From: Alkalibacter rhizosphaerae
GTDB taxonomy: Bacteria; Bacillota; Clostridia; Eubacteriales; Alkalibacteraceae
Direction of reading: 5' to 3'
Assembly (NCBI RefSeq): GCF_017352215.1
Contig: NZ_CP071444.1
Location: forward strand, 1,798,001-1,862,000
Length of the DNA: 64,000 bases
In this document: positions 55,501 through 64,000 of the stretch, one piece after another
Layout: each line of letters opens with the position of its first letter
How positions within the stretch are numbered: position 1 is the stretch's first letter
The notes under the pieces: generated by a model
The model's input: only the letters and a program-made list of their open reading frames with translations
The model's database searches: none
Told to the model about the DNA's origin: nothing
Translations under genes and position numbers: made by a program

Positions 55501-58035
55501 ATGAAGGTGAATGAAAAAAAATATCGCATCCCATTTTTGTTTGGTTTTTTGGTGGTCATGATGGGTTTGTTCCTCTTCCGCCTGGCACAGCTGCAGATCG
55601 TGGATGGAGAGTATTATCAGGTGGCTGCAGACAGTAAAATGATGCGAAAAGTCAATGAATCGGCACCCCGAGGTGAAATTTATACAGCGGATGGATATCA
55701 GGTGGCAAAAAACCGGATCGGGTACTCCATCGATTTGACCTATGCGGACATGGATGAAGAAAAACGAAACGAAGTATTTTTGGAATTGTACCAGATATTG
55801 GACAGAAATGAAGAAGAATTCGTGGATGAATTTCCCATACTTATGGAGAACAATACTTTCGAATTTACTTTTTTAAGGGACGAAGTTTCATGGAAAAAAG
55901 ACAATGAGATCCCCGAGAATGCAGACCCCCGGGAAACCTTGGACATCCTTCGTCAACGGTATAATGTGAAGCCGGAAGTCAATGATATCGTGGCTTTGGA
56001 AGCCATTGAAAAAGTTCATCTGGAACAGGCCTTGCCTATTTTGAATAGAGATGGTTCGCTGATATACCGGTTCAAGCATCAGGAAAACCTGTGGAAAAGA
56101 TCTTACGGTTTCAAGGACCTGGAACTAGATTTCAATGCACGGGAATCTTTTGAAAAACTGCGGGAGATCTTCGAGATCGATAATAGCTACAGCGACGAGG
56201 AAGCCCGCAAGATCATGATCTTTCGTCAAATACTGAAAAATCAAGGGTTTCGCAGTTGGGAACCGGTGGAGATCACCAAGGATGTAAAACTGGCCACTGT
56301 TTTGGAGATCGACGAAAAGATCCACCAGCTTCCTGGAGTTTCGGTTATAGCCCGGCCTATTCGAGAGTATCCTTTCGGCAACTTGGCTGCCCATATACTG
56401 GGTTACATTGGAAAAGTCAACGAAACCGATGTAGAAGAAGGATACAAAATGACGGACATGAAAGGGATCTCCGGCATTGAAGCGGTTTACGAAGAGTATC
56501 TCAAGGGAGAAGACGGAGTTCGCCTGGCCGTTACCGACTATTTGGGAAGGCCTCAGGAAGCAGGTGGAGGAGAAACCGTAGAACCCATACCTGGAATGGA
56601 TGTGATCACCACCATCGATTACGATCTTCAAAAGGTGGCGGAGGAGGCATTGGAAGAACAGATCAAGGCCATTCGAGCAAACAATCGGGCACCAAAAGCC
56701 AGTTCCGGAGCTGCAGTCGTCATTGACGTAAAGACGGGAGCAGTCAAAGCCATGGCCAGCTATCCGGATTACGACCCCAATCTATTTGTGACGGGGATCA
56801 GTACGGAAGACTGGAAACAACTCAACGTAGTGGTGGACGATCCCCTGTACCCAAAACCTTTGTACAACAACGCCACCATGACGGCCCTGCAGCCTGGGTC
56901 CACATTCAAACCGCTGCTGGCCATAGCCGGCCTGGAAAATGGTGCAATAACTGCAACCAGTCAGATCTATTGCTATGGAGTTCATCCGATTTTTACCCAA
57001 TTTAGTTGCCTGGGCAGGCATGGTGGAGAGACCGTAGTGGAGGCTTTGCGAGATTCCTGCAATGTGTTCTTTTACGAAACTGGGTATCGCCTCGGAGTGG
57101 ATACCATGGAAGAGTATATAACCGCCTTTGGATTGGGTCAGCGAACAGGGATCGAAATTGCTGAATCACCGGGATATTTGGCGACAAAGACGGAGAAAAG
57201 GCAGGTTTGGACCTACGCCGCGTCGGATTATCTTCGAAAAACCATCGGCATCGAAGGGACTGCAACCATCGTCAATGATGAAGGCAACGAACAGTTGGTA
57301 TACAAATCCTATGCTATCGCCAAAGAATTGTACGATCAAGTGGACGAAGATACCTACAAGACATACGGGGATGTTTATCGGAAAGCGGCAGAAGTCCTTC
57401 AGAAATACAACATTCGGGATACTCGTTATCTTCATCGGATCACAGAGTATCTGCTGGCAGGACGCTGGGTGGTTTCCGATACCATCAACGCGTCCATCGG
57501 ACAGGGTGGGAACTCTTTTACACCGATCCAGATAGCCAATGCCGTTGCTACTTTGGTCAACGGAGGAAACCGGATGGAAACCTATCTGGTGGAACAGGTA
57601 TTGGATTTTGAGGGGAACGTGGTATACGAACACATTCCCAATATCAAGGATACCGTGGAAATGAAAGACAGCAATCTTGCCTTGGTGAAGCAGGGTATGA
57701 AGCTGGTCACCACCGTCAGTACCGCACGAAGCGGTTTTGCAGGATTTGACCATCAAAACATCGGTGTGGGAGGAAAAACGGGAACTGCCCAGTATGGTGG
57801 GACCCGCTATGACAATACCGGTTGGTTTACCGCATTTGCCCCATACGATGAGCCGGAAATTGCCGTGGCGGTGATGATCGTTCAGGGCAAGACCAGTTCA
57901 AATTCAGTGCCGCCGGCTCGAAAGATCCTGGATGCATACTTTTATGACAATATGACATTTGAAGAACGACAACAGGCGGAACTGGATCAGCAGGCGGAAG
58001 AAGAAACGATGGACGAGGAAGAGTTGGAAAGGTGA
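55501..58035 (+). CDS. mrdA: Penicillin-binding protein 2 (elongasome transpeptidase), enlarged
   Basis: 844 residues, well above the 600-700 usual for PBP2. One N-terminal helix (FLFGFLVVMMGLFLFRLAQ), a long dimerisation region (about 60-390), and a transpeptidase domain with catalytic QPGSTFKPLLA (Ser about 467), RDSCN (about 519) and VGGKTGTAQYG (about 759). An insert of roughly 85 residues sits between GIEIAESPGYLA and WVVSDTINASIGQGGNSFTP. It cross-links peptidoglycan during side-wall growth with RodA and MreBCD. The C-terminus is acidic (Gln/Glu-rich). Confidence 0.93.
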   Translation: MKVNEKKYRIPFLFGFLVVMMGLFLFRLAQLQIVDGEYYQVAADSKMMRKVNESAPRGEIYTADGYQVAKNRIGYSIDLTYADMDEEKRNEVFLELYQILDRNEEEFVDEFPILMENNTFEFTFLRDEVSWKKDNEIPENADPRETLDILRQRYNVKPEVNDIVALEAIEKVHLEQALPILNRDGSLIYRFKHQENLWKRSYGFKDLELDFNARESFEKLREIFEIDNSYSDEEARKIMIFRQILKNQGFRSWEPVEITKDVKLATVLEIDEKIHQLPGVSVIARPIREYPFGNLAAHILGYIGKVNETDVEEGYKMTDMKGISGIEAVYEEYLKGEDGVRLAVTDYLGRPQEAGGGETVEPIPGMDVITTIDYDLQKVAEEALEEQIKAIRANNRAPKASSGAAVVIDVKTGAVKAMASYPDYDPNLFVTGISTEDWKQLNVVVDDPLYPKPLYNNATMTALQPGSTFKPLLAIAGLENGAITATSQIYCYGVHPIFTQFSCLGRHGGETVVEALRDSCNVFFYETGYRLGVDTMEEYITAFGLGQRTGIEIAESPGYLATKTEKRQVWTYAASDYLRKTIGIEGTATIVNDEGNEQLVYKSYAIAKELYDQVDEDTYKTYGDVYRKAAEVLQKYNIRDTRYLHRITEYLLAGRWVVSDTINASIGQGGNSFTPIQIANAVATLVNGGNRMETYLVEQVLDFEGNVVYEHIPNIKDTVEMKDSNLALVKQGMKLVTTVSTARSGFAGFDHQNIGVGGKTGTAQYGGTRYDNTGWFTAFAPYDEPEIAVAVMIVQGKTSSNSVPPARKILDAYFYDNMTFEERQQAELDQQAEEETMDEEELER

Positions 58036-58040
58036 TCGAC

Positions 58041-59201
58041 ATGTTGGAAAAATGGTTGATTCGACGATTTGTCAAAATAGAAAAAGAGTCGGTTAAAACC
58101 AGGGAAAATTACGGGATCATGAGCAGTTTTGTTGGGATCTTCTGCAATGTGGCCCTCTTTGCCGTCAAACTGGTGGTTGGGATCCTCTCCAGCAGTATCT
58201 CTCTCATAGCGGACAGCGTCAATAATTTATCCGATGTGGGGACCAATATCGTTACCCTGGTAGGTTTTCGAATGTCGGGAAAACCTGCGGACAAGGAACA
58301 TCCTTTTGGACACGGGAGAACGGAGTACCTTTCCGCGTTGGGTGTCTCTTTTGTTATCTTGCTTTTGGGGTATGAGCTGATGAAAACCTCCATTCAGCGG
58401 ATCCTCGACCCGGTGGTGGTGGATATCGGACTCGTCAGTGCCGGTGTCATCCTTCTTACCATACTGGTCAAGATCTGGTTGGCGCGATTCTATGGGAATA
58501 TCGCCAAAAAAATCGATTCCCAGGCATTGTCTGCAGCAGCAGTGGACAGCAGAAACGATGTGTTGGCAACAGGATTGGTCCTAGTTGCTTTTGGCGTTGC
58601 CAGGCTGACCGGCCTGATGATCGACGGATACGCAGGTATGATCGTTGCTGCTTTTATTGTTTATAACGGGATCCAGTTTATTCGGGAATCCATGAATACA
58701 CTTATCGGAGTGCAGCCGGAAGACGGTCTTCTGGAGCGGATCCATGAGTACATCCTTGGTTTTGACGGCATCATGAGTTTGCACGACGTGATCGTACATG
58801 ATTACGGTCCTGTATCCAAGATGGCCAGTGCCCACGTAGGTATTTCTGCGGAGTACAGTTTGATCGTGGCCCACGAGATCGTGGACCGGATCGAACGGGA
58901 CATTTTGGAGGACATGGGAATCTCCCTGGTGATCCACATCGATCCCATTGAACGGGAAACCAATGCCGGTACGAAAATCAAGGATGACATTGAGAAGTAT
59001 TTGAAAAAATACGGCCAGGATGTGACGATCCGCGATTTTCGGATCATTGAAGAAGAAAACGTGGTGCTGTTTGATCTTTTCTTTCCGGAAACCTTTGATG
59101 GAGATCTGGGACATATGAGAACCAGCATCAATCTGTTTTTGCAGAGCAAATATCCCTACTACTTTTTGTTGAATCTGCGAAAGGAGAAGCTATATTTGTA
59201 G
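58041..59201 (+). CDS. Cation diffusion facilitator (CDF) transporter
   Basis: 386 residues from ATG 58041; GTG 58032 overlaps the PBP2 stop but lies on the ribosome site. Six membrane helices (about 30-205) with the family metal sites SLIADSVNNLSDVGTNIV and HPFGHGRTEYLSAL in the first half and SQALSAAAVDSRNDVLATG in the second. A C-terminal cytoplasmic ferredoxin-like domain, longer than usual (about 180 residues), follows. It exports divalent metals (Zn, Mn, Fe or Co) against H+. The DxxxD-type second site SRNDVLA cannot fix the metal. Confidence 0.9.
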   Translation: MLEKWLIRRFVKIEKESVKTRENYGIMSSFVGIFCNVALFAVKLVVGILSSSISLIADSVNNLSDVGTNIVTLVGFRMSGKPADKEHPFGHGRTEYLSALGVSFVILLLGYELMKTSIQRILDPVVVDIGLVSAGVILLTILVKIWLARFYGNIAKKIDSQALSAAAVDSRNDVLATGLVLVAFGVARLTGLMIDGYAGMIVAAFIVYNGIQFIRESMNTLIGVQPEDGLLERIHEYILGFDGIMSLHDVIVHDYGPVSKMASAHVGISAEYSLIVAHEIVDRIERDILEDMGISLVIHIDPIERETNAGTKIKDDIEKYLKKYGQDVTIRDFRIIEEENVVLFDLFFPETFDGDLGHMRTSINLFLQSKYPYYFLLNLRKEKLYL

Positions 59202-59219
59202 TCCTGTACAAATCATGTC

Positions 59220-59248
59220 TTGCAAAGATGTGTCGATTATGCTATACT
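59220..59248 (+). promoter_or_regulatory. Promoter of tRNA-fMet
   Basis: TTGCAA, 17 bp, TATACT, 12 bp before the tRNA. Confidence 0.75.
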
Positions 59249-59259
59249 AGTCATTACGA

Positions 59260-59335
59260 CGCGGGGTGGAGCAGCTGGAAGCTCGTCGGGCTCATAACCC
59301 GGAGGTCGCAGGTTCGAATCCTGTCCCCGCAACCA
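59260..59335 (+). tRNA. Initiator tRNA-fMet (CAT)
   Basis: 76 nt with encoded CCA. The acceptor has the initiator-specific unpaired C1-A72, and the anticodon stem carries GGG/CCC around CTCATAA, the second initiator hallmark. The T loop is TTCGAAT. Confidence 0.95.
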
Positions 59336-59344
59336 AGACGATGC

Positions 59345-59375
59345 AGCCAAACCATATGGTTTGGCTTTTTTTTTA
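59345..59375 (+). terminator. Terminator of tRNA-fMet
   Basis: AGCCAAACC-ATAT-GGTTTGGCT stem followed by nine T. Confidence 0.92.
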
Positions 59376-59407
59376 TTTTTTGAAAGCTTAATATAAACTT
59401 TTGAGGA

Positions 59408-59436
59408 TTGACAGTGACTGTTCAATTTCGTATGCT
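59408..59436 (+). promoter_or_regulatory. Promoter of the RND-TetR operon
   Basis: TTGACA, 17 bp, TATGCT, 42 bp before the RND start codon, with an operator-like palindrome just downstream. Confidence 0.7.
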
Positions 59437-59445
59437 GTTATTGAC

Positions 59446-59459
59446 CGACTGGTCAGTCG
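59446..59459 (+). promoter_or_regulatory. TetR-type operator
   Basis: CGACTGGTCAGTCG is a perfect 6-bp palindrome around GT, within the wider TTGACCGACTGGTCAGTCG, a form common for TetR/AcrR regulators of efflux pumps. It sits at the expected transcription start, between the -10 box and the ribosome site, so a bound repressor would block transcription. Confidence 0.7.
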
Positions 59460-59477
59460 TTAATTAGGAGGAATCTC

Positions 59478-62400
59478 ATGTTATCCAAATGGAGCGTTAA
59501 GAAGCCATATACTATTTTTGTCGCCGTGATTTTGATCGCAATACTGGGTACGATCTCGTTTATGAATCTGCAGACGGATCTGTTGCCCAGTTTGGAATTG
59601 CCTTATGTAGTAGTAGTTACACCTTATCCAGGCGCCAGTCCGGAAGAAGTGGAGACGGTCGTTACAAGACCTTTGGAACAGGTGCTGGCAACCACGACAA
59701 ACATCAAAAACGTCAGTTCCGTCTCCCGGGAAAGTTCTTCCATGATCATTCTGGAATTCAACAGCACCAGCAACATGGATTCGGTGATGATCGAAGTCAA
59801 CAGCAACCTGGACATGATCAAGGGCAACTGGGGTGAAGAAGTCGGCTCTCCCATGGTCATCAAAGCCAACCCTGAAATGCTGCCTATTATGGTAGCCGCA
59901 GTGGACATGGAAGGAAAAGACACCAGGGAAGTGTCGGAATTCACGGAAGAAGTGCTGATCCCGGATATGGAAAGCATGGAAGGGGTCGCTTCCGTAGAGG
60001 GGACCGGACTGGTGGAGGAAAAGATCGAAGTAAAACTTCTCCAGGAGAAGATCGATGAAATCAATGCACAGATGCTTGCTGTCGTGGATGGCGAGTTGGT
60101 CAAAGCGGAAAGCGATCTGAAAAAAGCCAAAAAAGAACTGGAGTCTGGCTTGGCCAAGCTGGATGAAGAATATGCCAACCAGAGCAAACAGCTTAGCGAT
60201 GGAATGGCTGCCATCAACGAAGGGAAAATCCAGCTGGAAGAAGGAGAGGCAGCACTGCTGGAAGCTCGGGAACAGTTGAACAGCCAGCTGGCTCCACTGC
60301 AACTGGCACTAAGAGGTCTGGAAGCGGCAGAAACGGAGCTGTTGGAGCAGCAGGAAGCCCTTGAGGCATTGGAAGTGCGAACACCGGAACAGGAAACTGC
60401 CTTGGAAGCCATTCGACGAGGTTTGGAGGAAACCCAGACTCAGAAAGCAGAAATGGAGGATAGCATCCAGTTATTGACCCAAGGATTGGCAGAGATCGAA
60501 GCACAGTTGGCTGCGCTCCAGGAAGGAAAACAGGAGATTTTTGTTCGGGAAGATCAAATCTCTCAGGGACGCATCGTATTGAGCCAGGAGATCGGAAATG
60601 CCAGAACCCAGATGGTCCAAGGTCTGGCTCAGATCGAGGAAGGCTTGGCGGAATTGGAAAAAGCCAAGGAAGAAGCGTTTGAGAAAACGGACCTGGGAGC
60701 CATGATCACTACGGACATGATCGGCGGGATCCTGATGGCCCAGAATTTTTCCATGCCGGCAGGTTATGTCCAAGGAGAAGACGGTGATTTCCTGGTAAAG
60801 ATCGGAGACAGCATTGCCGATGTGGAAGAGATGAGAAATCTGCTCTTGTTCGATACCAAGATGGACGAAGTCGGGAAGATCTATTTATCCGAAGTGGCTG
60901 AAGTGGAGTTGGTGGACAATGCCGCTGATCTCTATGCCAAAGTCAACGGAGAAGATGCGGTCATGCTGACCTTTCAAAAACAAAGCAATTATTCTACGGC
61001 GCAAGTAGCGAAAACCATCCGGGATCGAATCGACAAGGTCATGGATGAACACGAAGGAACGACCATAACCCCATTGATGGACCAGGGTGTATACATCGAC
61101 ATCGTCATCGACTCCGTTTTGAAAAACCTGATGTATGGAGGCATCTTGGCCATCCTGATCTTGCTGCTGTTTTTAAGGGACATTCGGCCCACCTTGATCG
61201 TTGCCATGTCCATACCCACCAGTTTGGTTTTTGCCATCACCATGATGTATTTCACAGGCGTCACCATCAATATCATCTCTCTTGGAGGATTGGCGCTGGG
61301 AGTGGGGATGCTGGTGGATAACTCCGTGGTCGTCATCGAAAATGTGTATCGATTGAAAAATCAAGGGGTATCGGCATTTAAAGCATCCATCGAAGGAGCC
61401 AGGCAAGTTGCCGGAGCCTTGACGGCTTCCACGCTGACGACGACAGCAGTATTTTTGCCCGTCGTATTTACCCAGGGAATATCCAGACAGATTTTTACCG
61501 ACATGGGTCTGACCATTGCCTACTCCCTGCTGGCCAGTCTCATCGTTGCATTGACATTGGTTCCGGTATTGTCTTCCGGGATCTTTCGAAACCTGGAATC
61601 CAGGGAACACGGGATGTTCGACCGCTTTGTCGGTTTCTATGAAAAACTTCTTCGGGGAGCTCTGAAGTTTAAAGTTGTCGTCATAGTATTGGTGGTCGCT
61701 TTACTGGGAGGAAGTATTTTTGCAGCCTTTTCCATGGGTACGGCGTTCATACCTGAAATGGACGGAACGGAAATGTCCCTGACTATCGATATGGATCCCT
61801 CGGCCACATTTGAGGAACGTACTGCCATGTCGGACCAAGTGATCGAAAAAATCATGGATGTGGAAGGGATCGAAACCATTGGAGCATTTACCGGAGGCAC
61901 TGCCATGGGTTTTGGTGGCGGCGGCGGCGGAAACATTTCCCTGTATCTCTTATTGAATGAAAACAAGTCCCGAACCAATCAGGAAATTTCCCAGGAAATA
62001 TTGGATCGGACCGCAGATCTGGATGCGGAGATCGCCGTATCCACCTCCAACATGAACCTGGGTGGTCTGGCTGGAGAGGGAATGGAAGTGATCGTAACCG
62101 GTCGCGATCTGGACTCCCTGCGTACAATATCCGATGATGTTGCCGAATTGTTGGCACAAACGGAAGGCATGGTCAACGTGGAGACCAGTTTTGTCAGTGA
62201 AGCTATGGAGATCCGTGTGATCGTCGACAAGGAAAAAGCCATGGGAAAAGGGTTGACCGTGGCCCAGGTATTCCAAGCCGTCAGCTCCAGCATTTCCGCC
62301 GGTAGACAATCTACTGTGCTGCTGGTGGAAAACAAGGAATTTCCGGTCATCGTAGTGGATGACAAAAGTGAAACGGTCACCAGGGAAAACCTTGGAGAAT

Positions 62401-63176
62401 TGGAGATCCCTTTTGAATCGGAAGGAGAAAAGTCCACCGTCCGCTTGGATGAGATCGCTGACCTTCAGGAGACGGAAGGTTTGCAGGCAATCCGCAGGGA
62501 TGCCCAACAGCGGTATGTTTCGGTCACCGGTGATTTGTTGCCGGATTACAACATCGGCCTGGTCAGTCGGGAACTTGAAAAGAAACTGGTCGACTACGAT
62601 GTACCGGAAGGTTATGATGTTCGCATCGCCGGTGAGACGGAAACCATCAACGATACTTTGGGAGATTTGACCTTGATGATCTTGTTGGCCATCGTTTTTG
62701 TGTATTTGATCATGGTGGCCCAATTTCAATCCCTCCTGTTTCCGTTCATCGTCATGTTCACCATTCCTTTGGCTTTCACAGGTGGATTTTTGGCACTGTT
62801 CTTTACAGGAACGGAAATCAGCGTCATTTCCATGTTGGGTTTCCTGGTGCTCAGCGGAGTCGTCGTCAATAACGGCATCGTCTTTGTGGATTACACCAAC
62901 CAATTGATGGAAGAAGGAATGGAGAAAAAGGAAGCCTTGCTGGAAGCGGGACGAGTTCGGATCCGGCCCATCCTAATGACGGCCATCACGACCATTCTCG
63001 GACTGTCCACCCTTTCCTTTGGCATGGGTATGGGCGCGGAAATGCTCCAACCCCTGGCCATCACCGCCATTGGAGGACTGACGTATGCCACATTGTTGAC
63101 ACTCTTCGTGGTACCGGTCATGTACGATCTGTTCCAACGAAAAAGCCACATCAACAAAGCGGCTATGGAGGAATAG
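59478..63176 (+). CDS. RND-family efflux transporter with coiled-coil insert
   Basis: 1232 residues, about 200 more than AcrB. N-terminal helix (TIFVAVILIAILGTISFMNL), outside porter domain, then a helical insert (about 192-404) rich in Glu, Leu, Ala and Gln heptads (AESDLKKAKKELESGLAKLD, LEALEVRTPEQETALEAIRR). Membrane blocks follow (GILAILILLLFLRDIRPTLIVAMSIP, GGLALGVGMLVDNSVVVIENVY), then the second porter half and final helices (FLVLSGVVVNNGIVFVDYTN). The pump expels drugs, lipids or metabolites with H+. No membrane-fusion protein gene is adjacent. Upstream operator and downstream TetR indicate induction by substrate. Confidence 0.9.
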   Translation: MLSKWSVKKPYTIFVAVILIAILGTISFMNLQTDLLPSLELPYVVVVTPYPGASPEEVETVVTRPLEQVLATTTNIKNVSSVSRESSSMIILEFNSTSNMDSVMIEVNSNLDMIKGNWGEEVGSPMVIKANPEMLPIMVAAVDMEGKDTREVSEFTEEVLIPDMESMEGVASVEGTGLVEEKIEVKLLQEKIDEINAQMLAVVDGELVKAESDLKKAKKELESGLAKLDEEYANQSKQLSDGMAAINEGKIQLEEGEAALLEAREQLNSQLAPLQLALRGLEAAETELLEQQEALEALEVRTPEQETALEAIRRGLEETQTQKAEMEDSIQLLTQGLAEIEAQLAALQEGKQEIFVREDQISQGRIVLSQEIGNARTQMVQGLAQIEEGLAELEKAKEEAFEKTDLGAMITTDMIGGILMAQNFSMPAGYVQGEDGDFLVKIGDSIADVEEMRNLLLFDTKMDEVGKIYLSEVAEVELVDNAADLYAKVNGEDAVMLTFQKQSNYSTAQVAKTIRDRIDKVMDEHEGTTITPLMDQGVYIDIVIDSVLKNLMYGGILAILILLLFLRDIRPTLIVAMSIPTSLVFAITMMYFTGVTINIISLGGLALGVGMLVDNSVVVIENVYRLKNQGVSAFKASIEGARQVAGALTASTLTTTAVFLPVVFTQGISRQIFTDMGLTIAYSLLASLIVALTLVPVLSSGIFRNLESREHGMFDRFVGFYEKLLRGALKFKVVVIVLVVALLGGSIFAAFSMGTAFIPEMDGTEMSLTIDMDPSATFEERTAMSDQVIEKIMDVEGIETIGAFTGGTAMGFGGGGGGNISLYLLLNENKSRTNQEISQEILDRTADLDAEIAVSTSNMNLGGLAGEGMEVIVTGRDLDSLRTISDDVAELLAQTEGMVNVETSFVSEAMEIRVIVDKEKAMGKGLTVAQVFQAVSSSISAGRQSTVLLVENKEFPVIVVDDKSETVTRENLGELEIPFESEGEKSTVRLDEIADLQETEGLQAIRRDAQQRYVSVTGDLLPDYNIGLVSRELEKKLVDYDVPEGYDVRIAGETETINDTLGDLTLMILLAIVFVYLIMVAQFQSLLFPFIVMFTIPLAFTGGFLALFFTGTEISVISMLGFLVLSGVVVNNGIVFVDYTNQLMEEGMEKKEALLEAGRVRIRPILMTAITTILGLSTLSFGMGMGAEMLQPLAITAIGGLTYATLLTLFVVPVMYDLFQRKSHINKAAMEE

Positions 63177-63179
63177 AAA

Positions 63180-63788
63180 ATGGATAAGCCATATATGGAA
63201 AAAGAAATTGCCATCATGGAGGGCGCCATTGCCCTCCTGCGATCCGGGATCCATCCATACCAACTGAAGGTCAGCGACATTGCAGATGCAGCAGAGATCG
63301 GGAAAGGAACCGTATACCAGTATTTTTCGACCAAAGAAGAAGTGATCGGCAGAAGCGTCCTCTACAACCTGGAGAAGGAAACCAATGCCATGCTTGAGAC
63401 CCTGACCACCACATCCGGATTTCGGCATCGACTGGATCTGGTTTTGGATCAGATCCAACGAAATCTCCGGGACCCCTTGTCGCCTTTCCATGTTTTGTCT
63501 TCTGCGAAGGAATACGGAGCCATCATAAAAAAATGCATGCCTGGAGACGGCAGTTTTGCCCATGAGATGGATCGTTTTCACCAGGTGGTGGATCTCGTTG
63601 TGCAGGAAGGTCTGAAGGAAGGCATCGTGGATGCCCAAGACGACCGGATGTACTGCCAAACGGTGATCAAAAGCGCTTTGTTTGCTTGGGGGCATAATCT
63701 GATTCGTTTGGCGGTGGAAGGAAATGAAGATGTGTTGTCCGACCGCAGTTCCATCTACAAGATGGTGGAACGTGCGTTCAAAATATAG
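63180..63788 (+). CDS. TetR-family transcriptional regulator
   Basis: 202 residues. N-terminal helix-turn-helix: HPYQLKVSDIADAAEIGKGTVYQYFSTKEEVIGRSV. The C-terminal ligand-binding part (about 65-200) is variable, as usual. It starts three bases after the RND stop, behind GGAGG within the end of that gene, so it is co-transcribed. The palindrome at 59446-59459 before the operon is its likely operator, giving negative autoregulation relieved by the pump substrate. Confidence 0.9.
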   Translation: MDKPYMEKEIAIMEGAIALLRSGIHPYQLKVSDIADAAEIGKGTVYQYFSTKEEVIGRSVLYNLEKETNAMLETLTTTSGFRHRLDLVLDQIQRNLRDPLSPFHVLSSAKEYGAIIKKCMPGDGSFAHEMDRFHQVVDLVVQEGLKEGIVDAQDDRMYCQTVIKSALFAWGHNLIRLAVEGNEDVLSDRSSIYKMVERAFKI

Positions 63789-63802
63789 AGAGGGTGAATG
63801 AA

Positions 63803-64000
63803 ATGTTGGAAAAACTCAAGACCTATCGAAGTATTCGCAAGTATGAGGAAAAGCCGGTGGACGATGAAGTATTGAAGACCTTGTTGGGAGCTGCCTTGCT
63901 GGCACCGTCGTCCCGGGGTTTGCGATCCTGGGAGTTCGTGGTGGTGACAGACCCTGACTTGAAAAACAAGCTCTCCAAAGCAAAAATTGGAGGAGGCGGT
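63803..64000 (+). CDS. Nitroreductase-family protein, 3' end outside window
   Basis: 66 residues are visible, open to the window edge, starting at ATG 63803 behind GAGAGGGTG. LEKLKTYRSIRKYEEKPVDD, then LLGAALLAPSSRGLRSWEFV and VVTDPDLKNKLSKAK are the typical FMN-binding N-terminus of nitroreductases (Arg-Ser-Ile-Arg-Lys-Tyr and the APSS...W segment). Such enzymes reduce nitro compounds, quinones or flavins. It lies 14 bp after tetR, so it may belong to the same efflux/detoxification operon. Confidence 0.88.
   Translation, partial: MLEKLKTYRSIRKYEEKPVDDEVLKTLLGAALLAPSSRGLRSWEFVVVTDPDLKNKLSKAKIGGGG

Noticed and set aside
59237-59425. Short minus-strand frame with the phrase RPPGYEPDELPAAPP
   Set aside because: It is a translation of the reverse of tRNA-fMet, a frequent false protein in databases.

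Overview
The window reads as a chromosomal segment of an anaerobic, low-to-mid GC Firmicute of the class Clostridia. The reasons are the Rnf operon in the order C-D-G-E-A-B, a flavodiiron protein, a thioredoxin reductase of ferredoxin-dependent type, a HydS-like [FeFe]-hydrogenase relative, strong AGGAGG ribosome sites with frequent TTG/GTG starts, and PyrR, c-di-GMP-I and manganese RNA switches of Gram-positive style. The genus cannot be named from sequence alone. There are no insertion sequences, phage genes, rRNA or CRISPR arrays. The first and last genes are cut by the window edges.

Layout: 1-4.2 kb holds the end of a PEP/pyruvate-binding protein, glutamate dehydrogenase, a VanY-type lipoprotein and tRNA-Arg(CCT). 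4.3-7.5 kb holds a MarR regulator with a MATE pump, then a manganese-riboswitch-controlled cation antiporter. 7.6-19.2 kb is a cell-surface region: a SpoIID-type wall enzyme ending in a dockerin, two membrane-anchored cohesin proteins, a K+ channel, a sugar-nucleotide dehydratase, and a 1271-residue repeat protein behind a c-di-GMP-I riboswitch. 19.4-25.2 kb has a second MATE pump, an HD hydrolase, a GGDEF-EAL protein and a flavodiiron protein. 25.4-32.8 kb has a UbiA prenyltransferase, the thioredoxin pair behind a palindromic promoter, DnaJ/ClpB, CorA and a DUF190 protein. 32.9-42.7 kb has a three-gene glycerol-3-phosphate-type oxidoreductase operon, pyrR-uraA with its attenuator, a GPH sugar transporter, HPr, an M18 peptidase and coaE, followed by tRNA-Leu. 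42.9-51.9 kb carries a six-gene redox-sensing cluster directly upstream of rnfCDGEAB. 52-59.2 kb is the cell-shape block maf-mreBCD-PBP2 plus a CDF transporter. 59.2 kb to the end holds tRNA-fMet, an RND exporter with a coiled-coil insert, its TetR regulator, and a partial nitroreductase.

The most unusual content is the surface region. A dockerin-bearing peptidoglycan enzyme lies next to two cohesin proteins anchored by C-terminal membrane helices, which suggests a non-cellulosomal cohesin-dockerin assembly on the cell surface. The neighbouring c-di-GMP-controlled repeat protein and the GGDEF-EAL protein a few kb away suggest that part of the surface programme is tied to c-di-GMP. The second notable system is the HydS-like sensor cluster, found here in front of Rnf. 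The third is a thioredoxin/thioredoxin-reductase pair whose reductase lacks the NADPH motif and whose promoter is filled by a CsoR/CstR-like palindrome.
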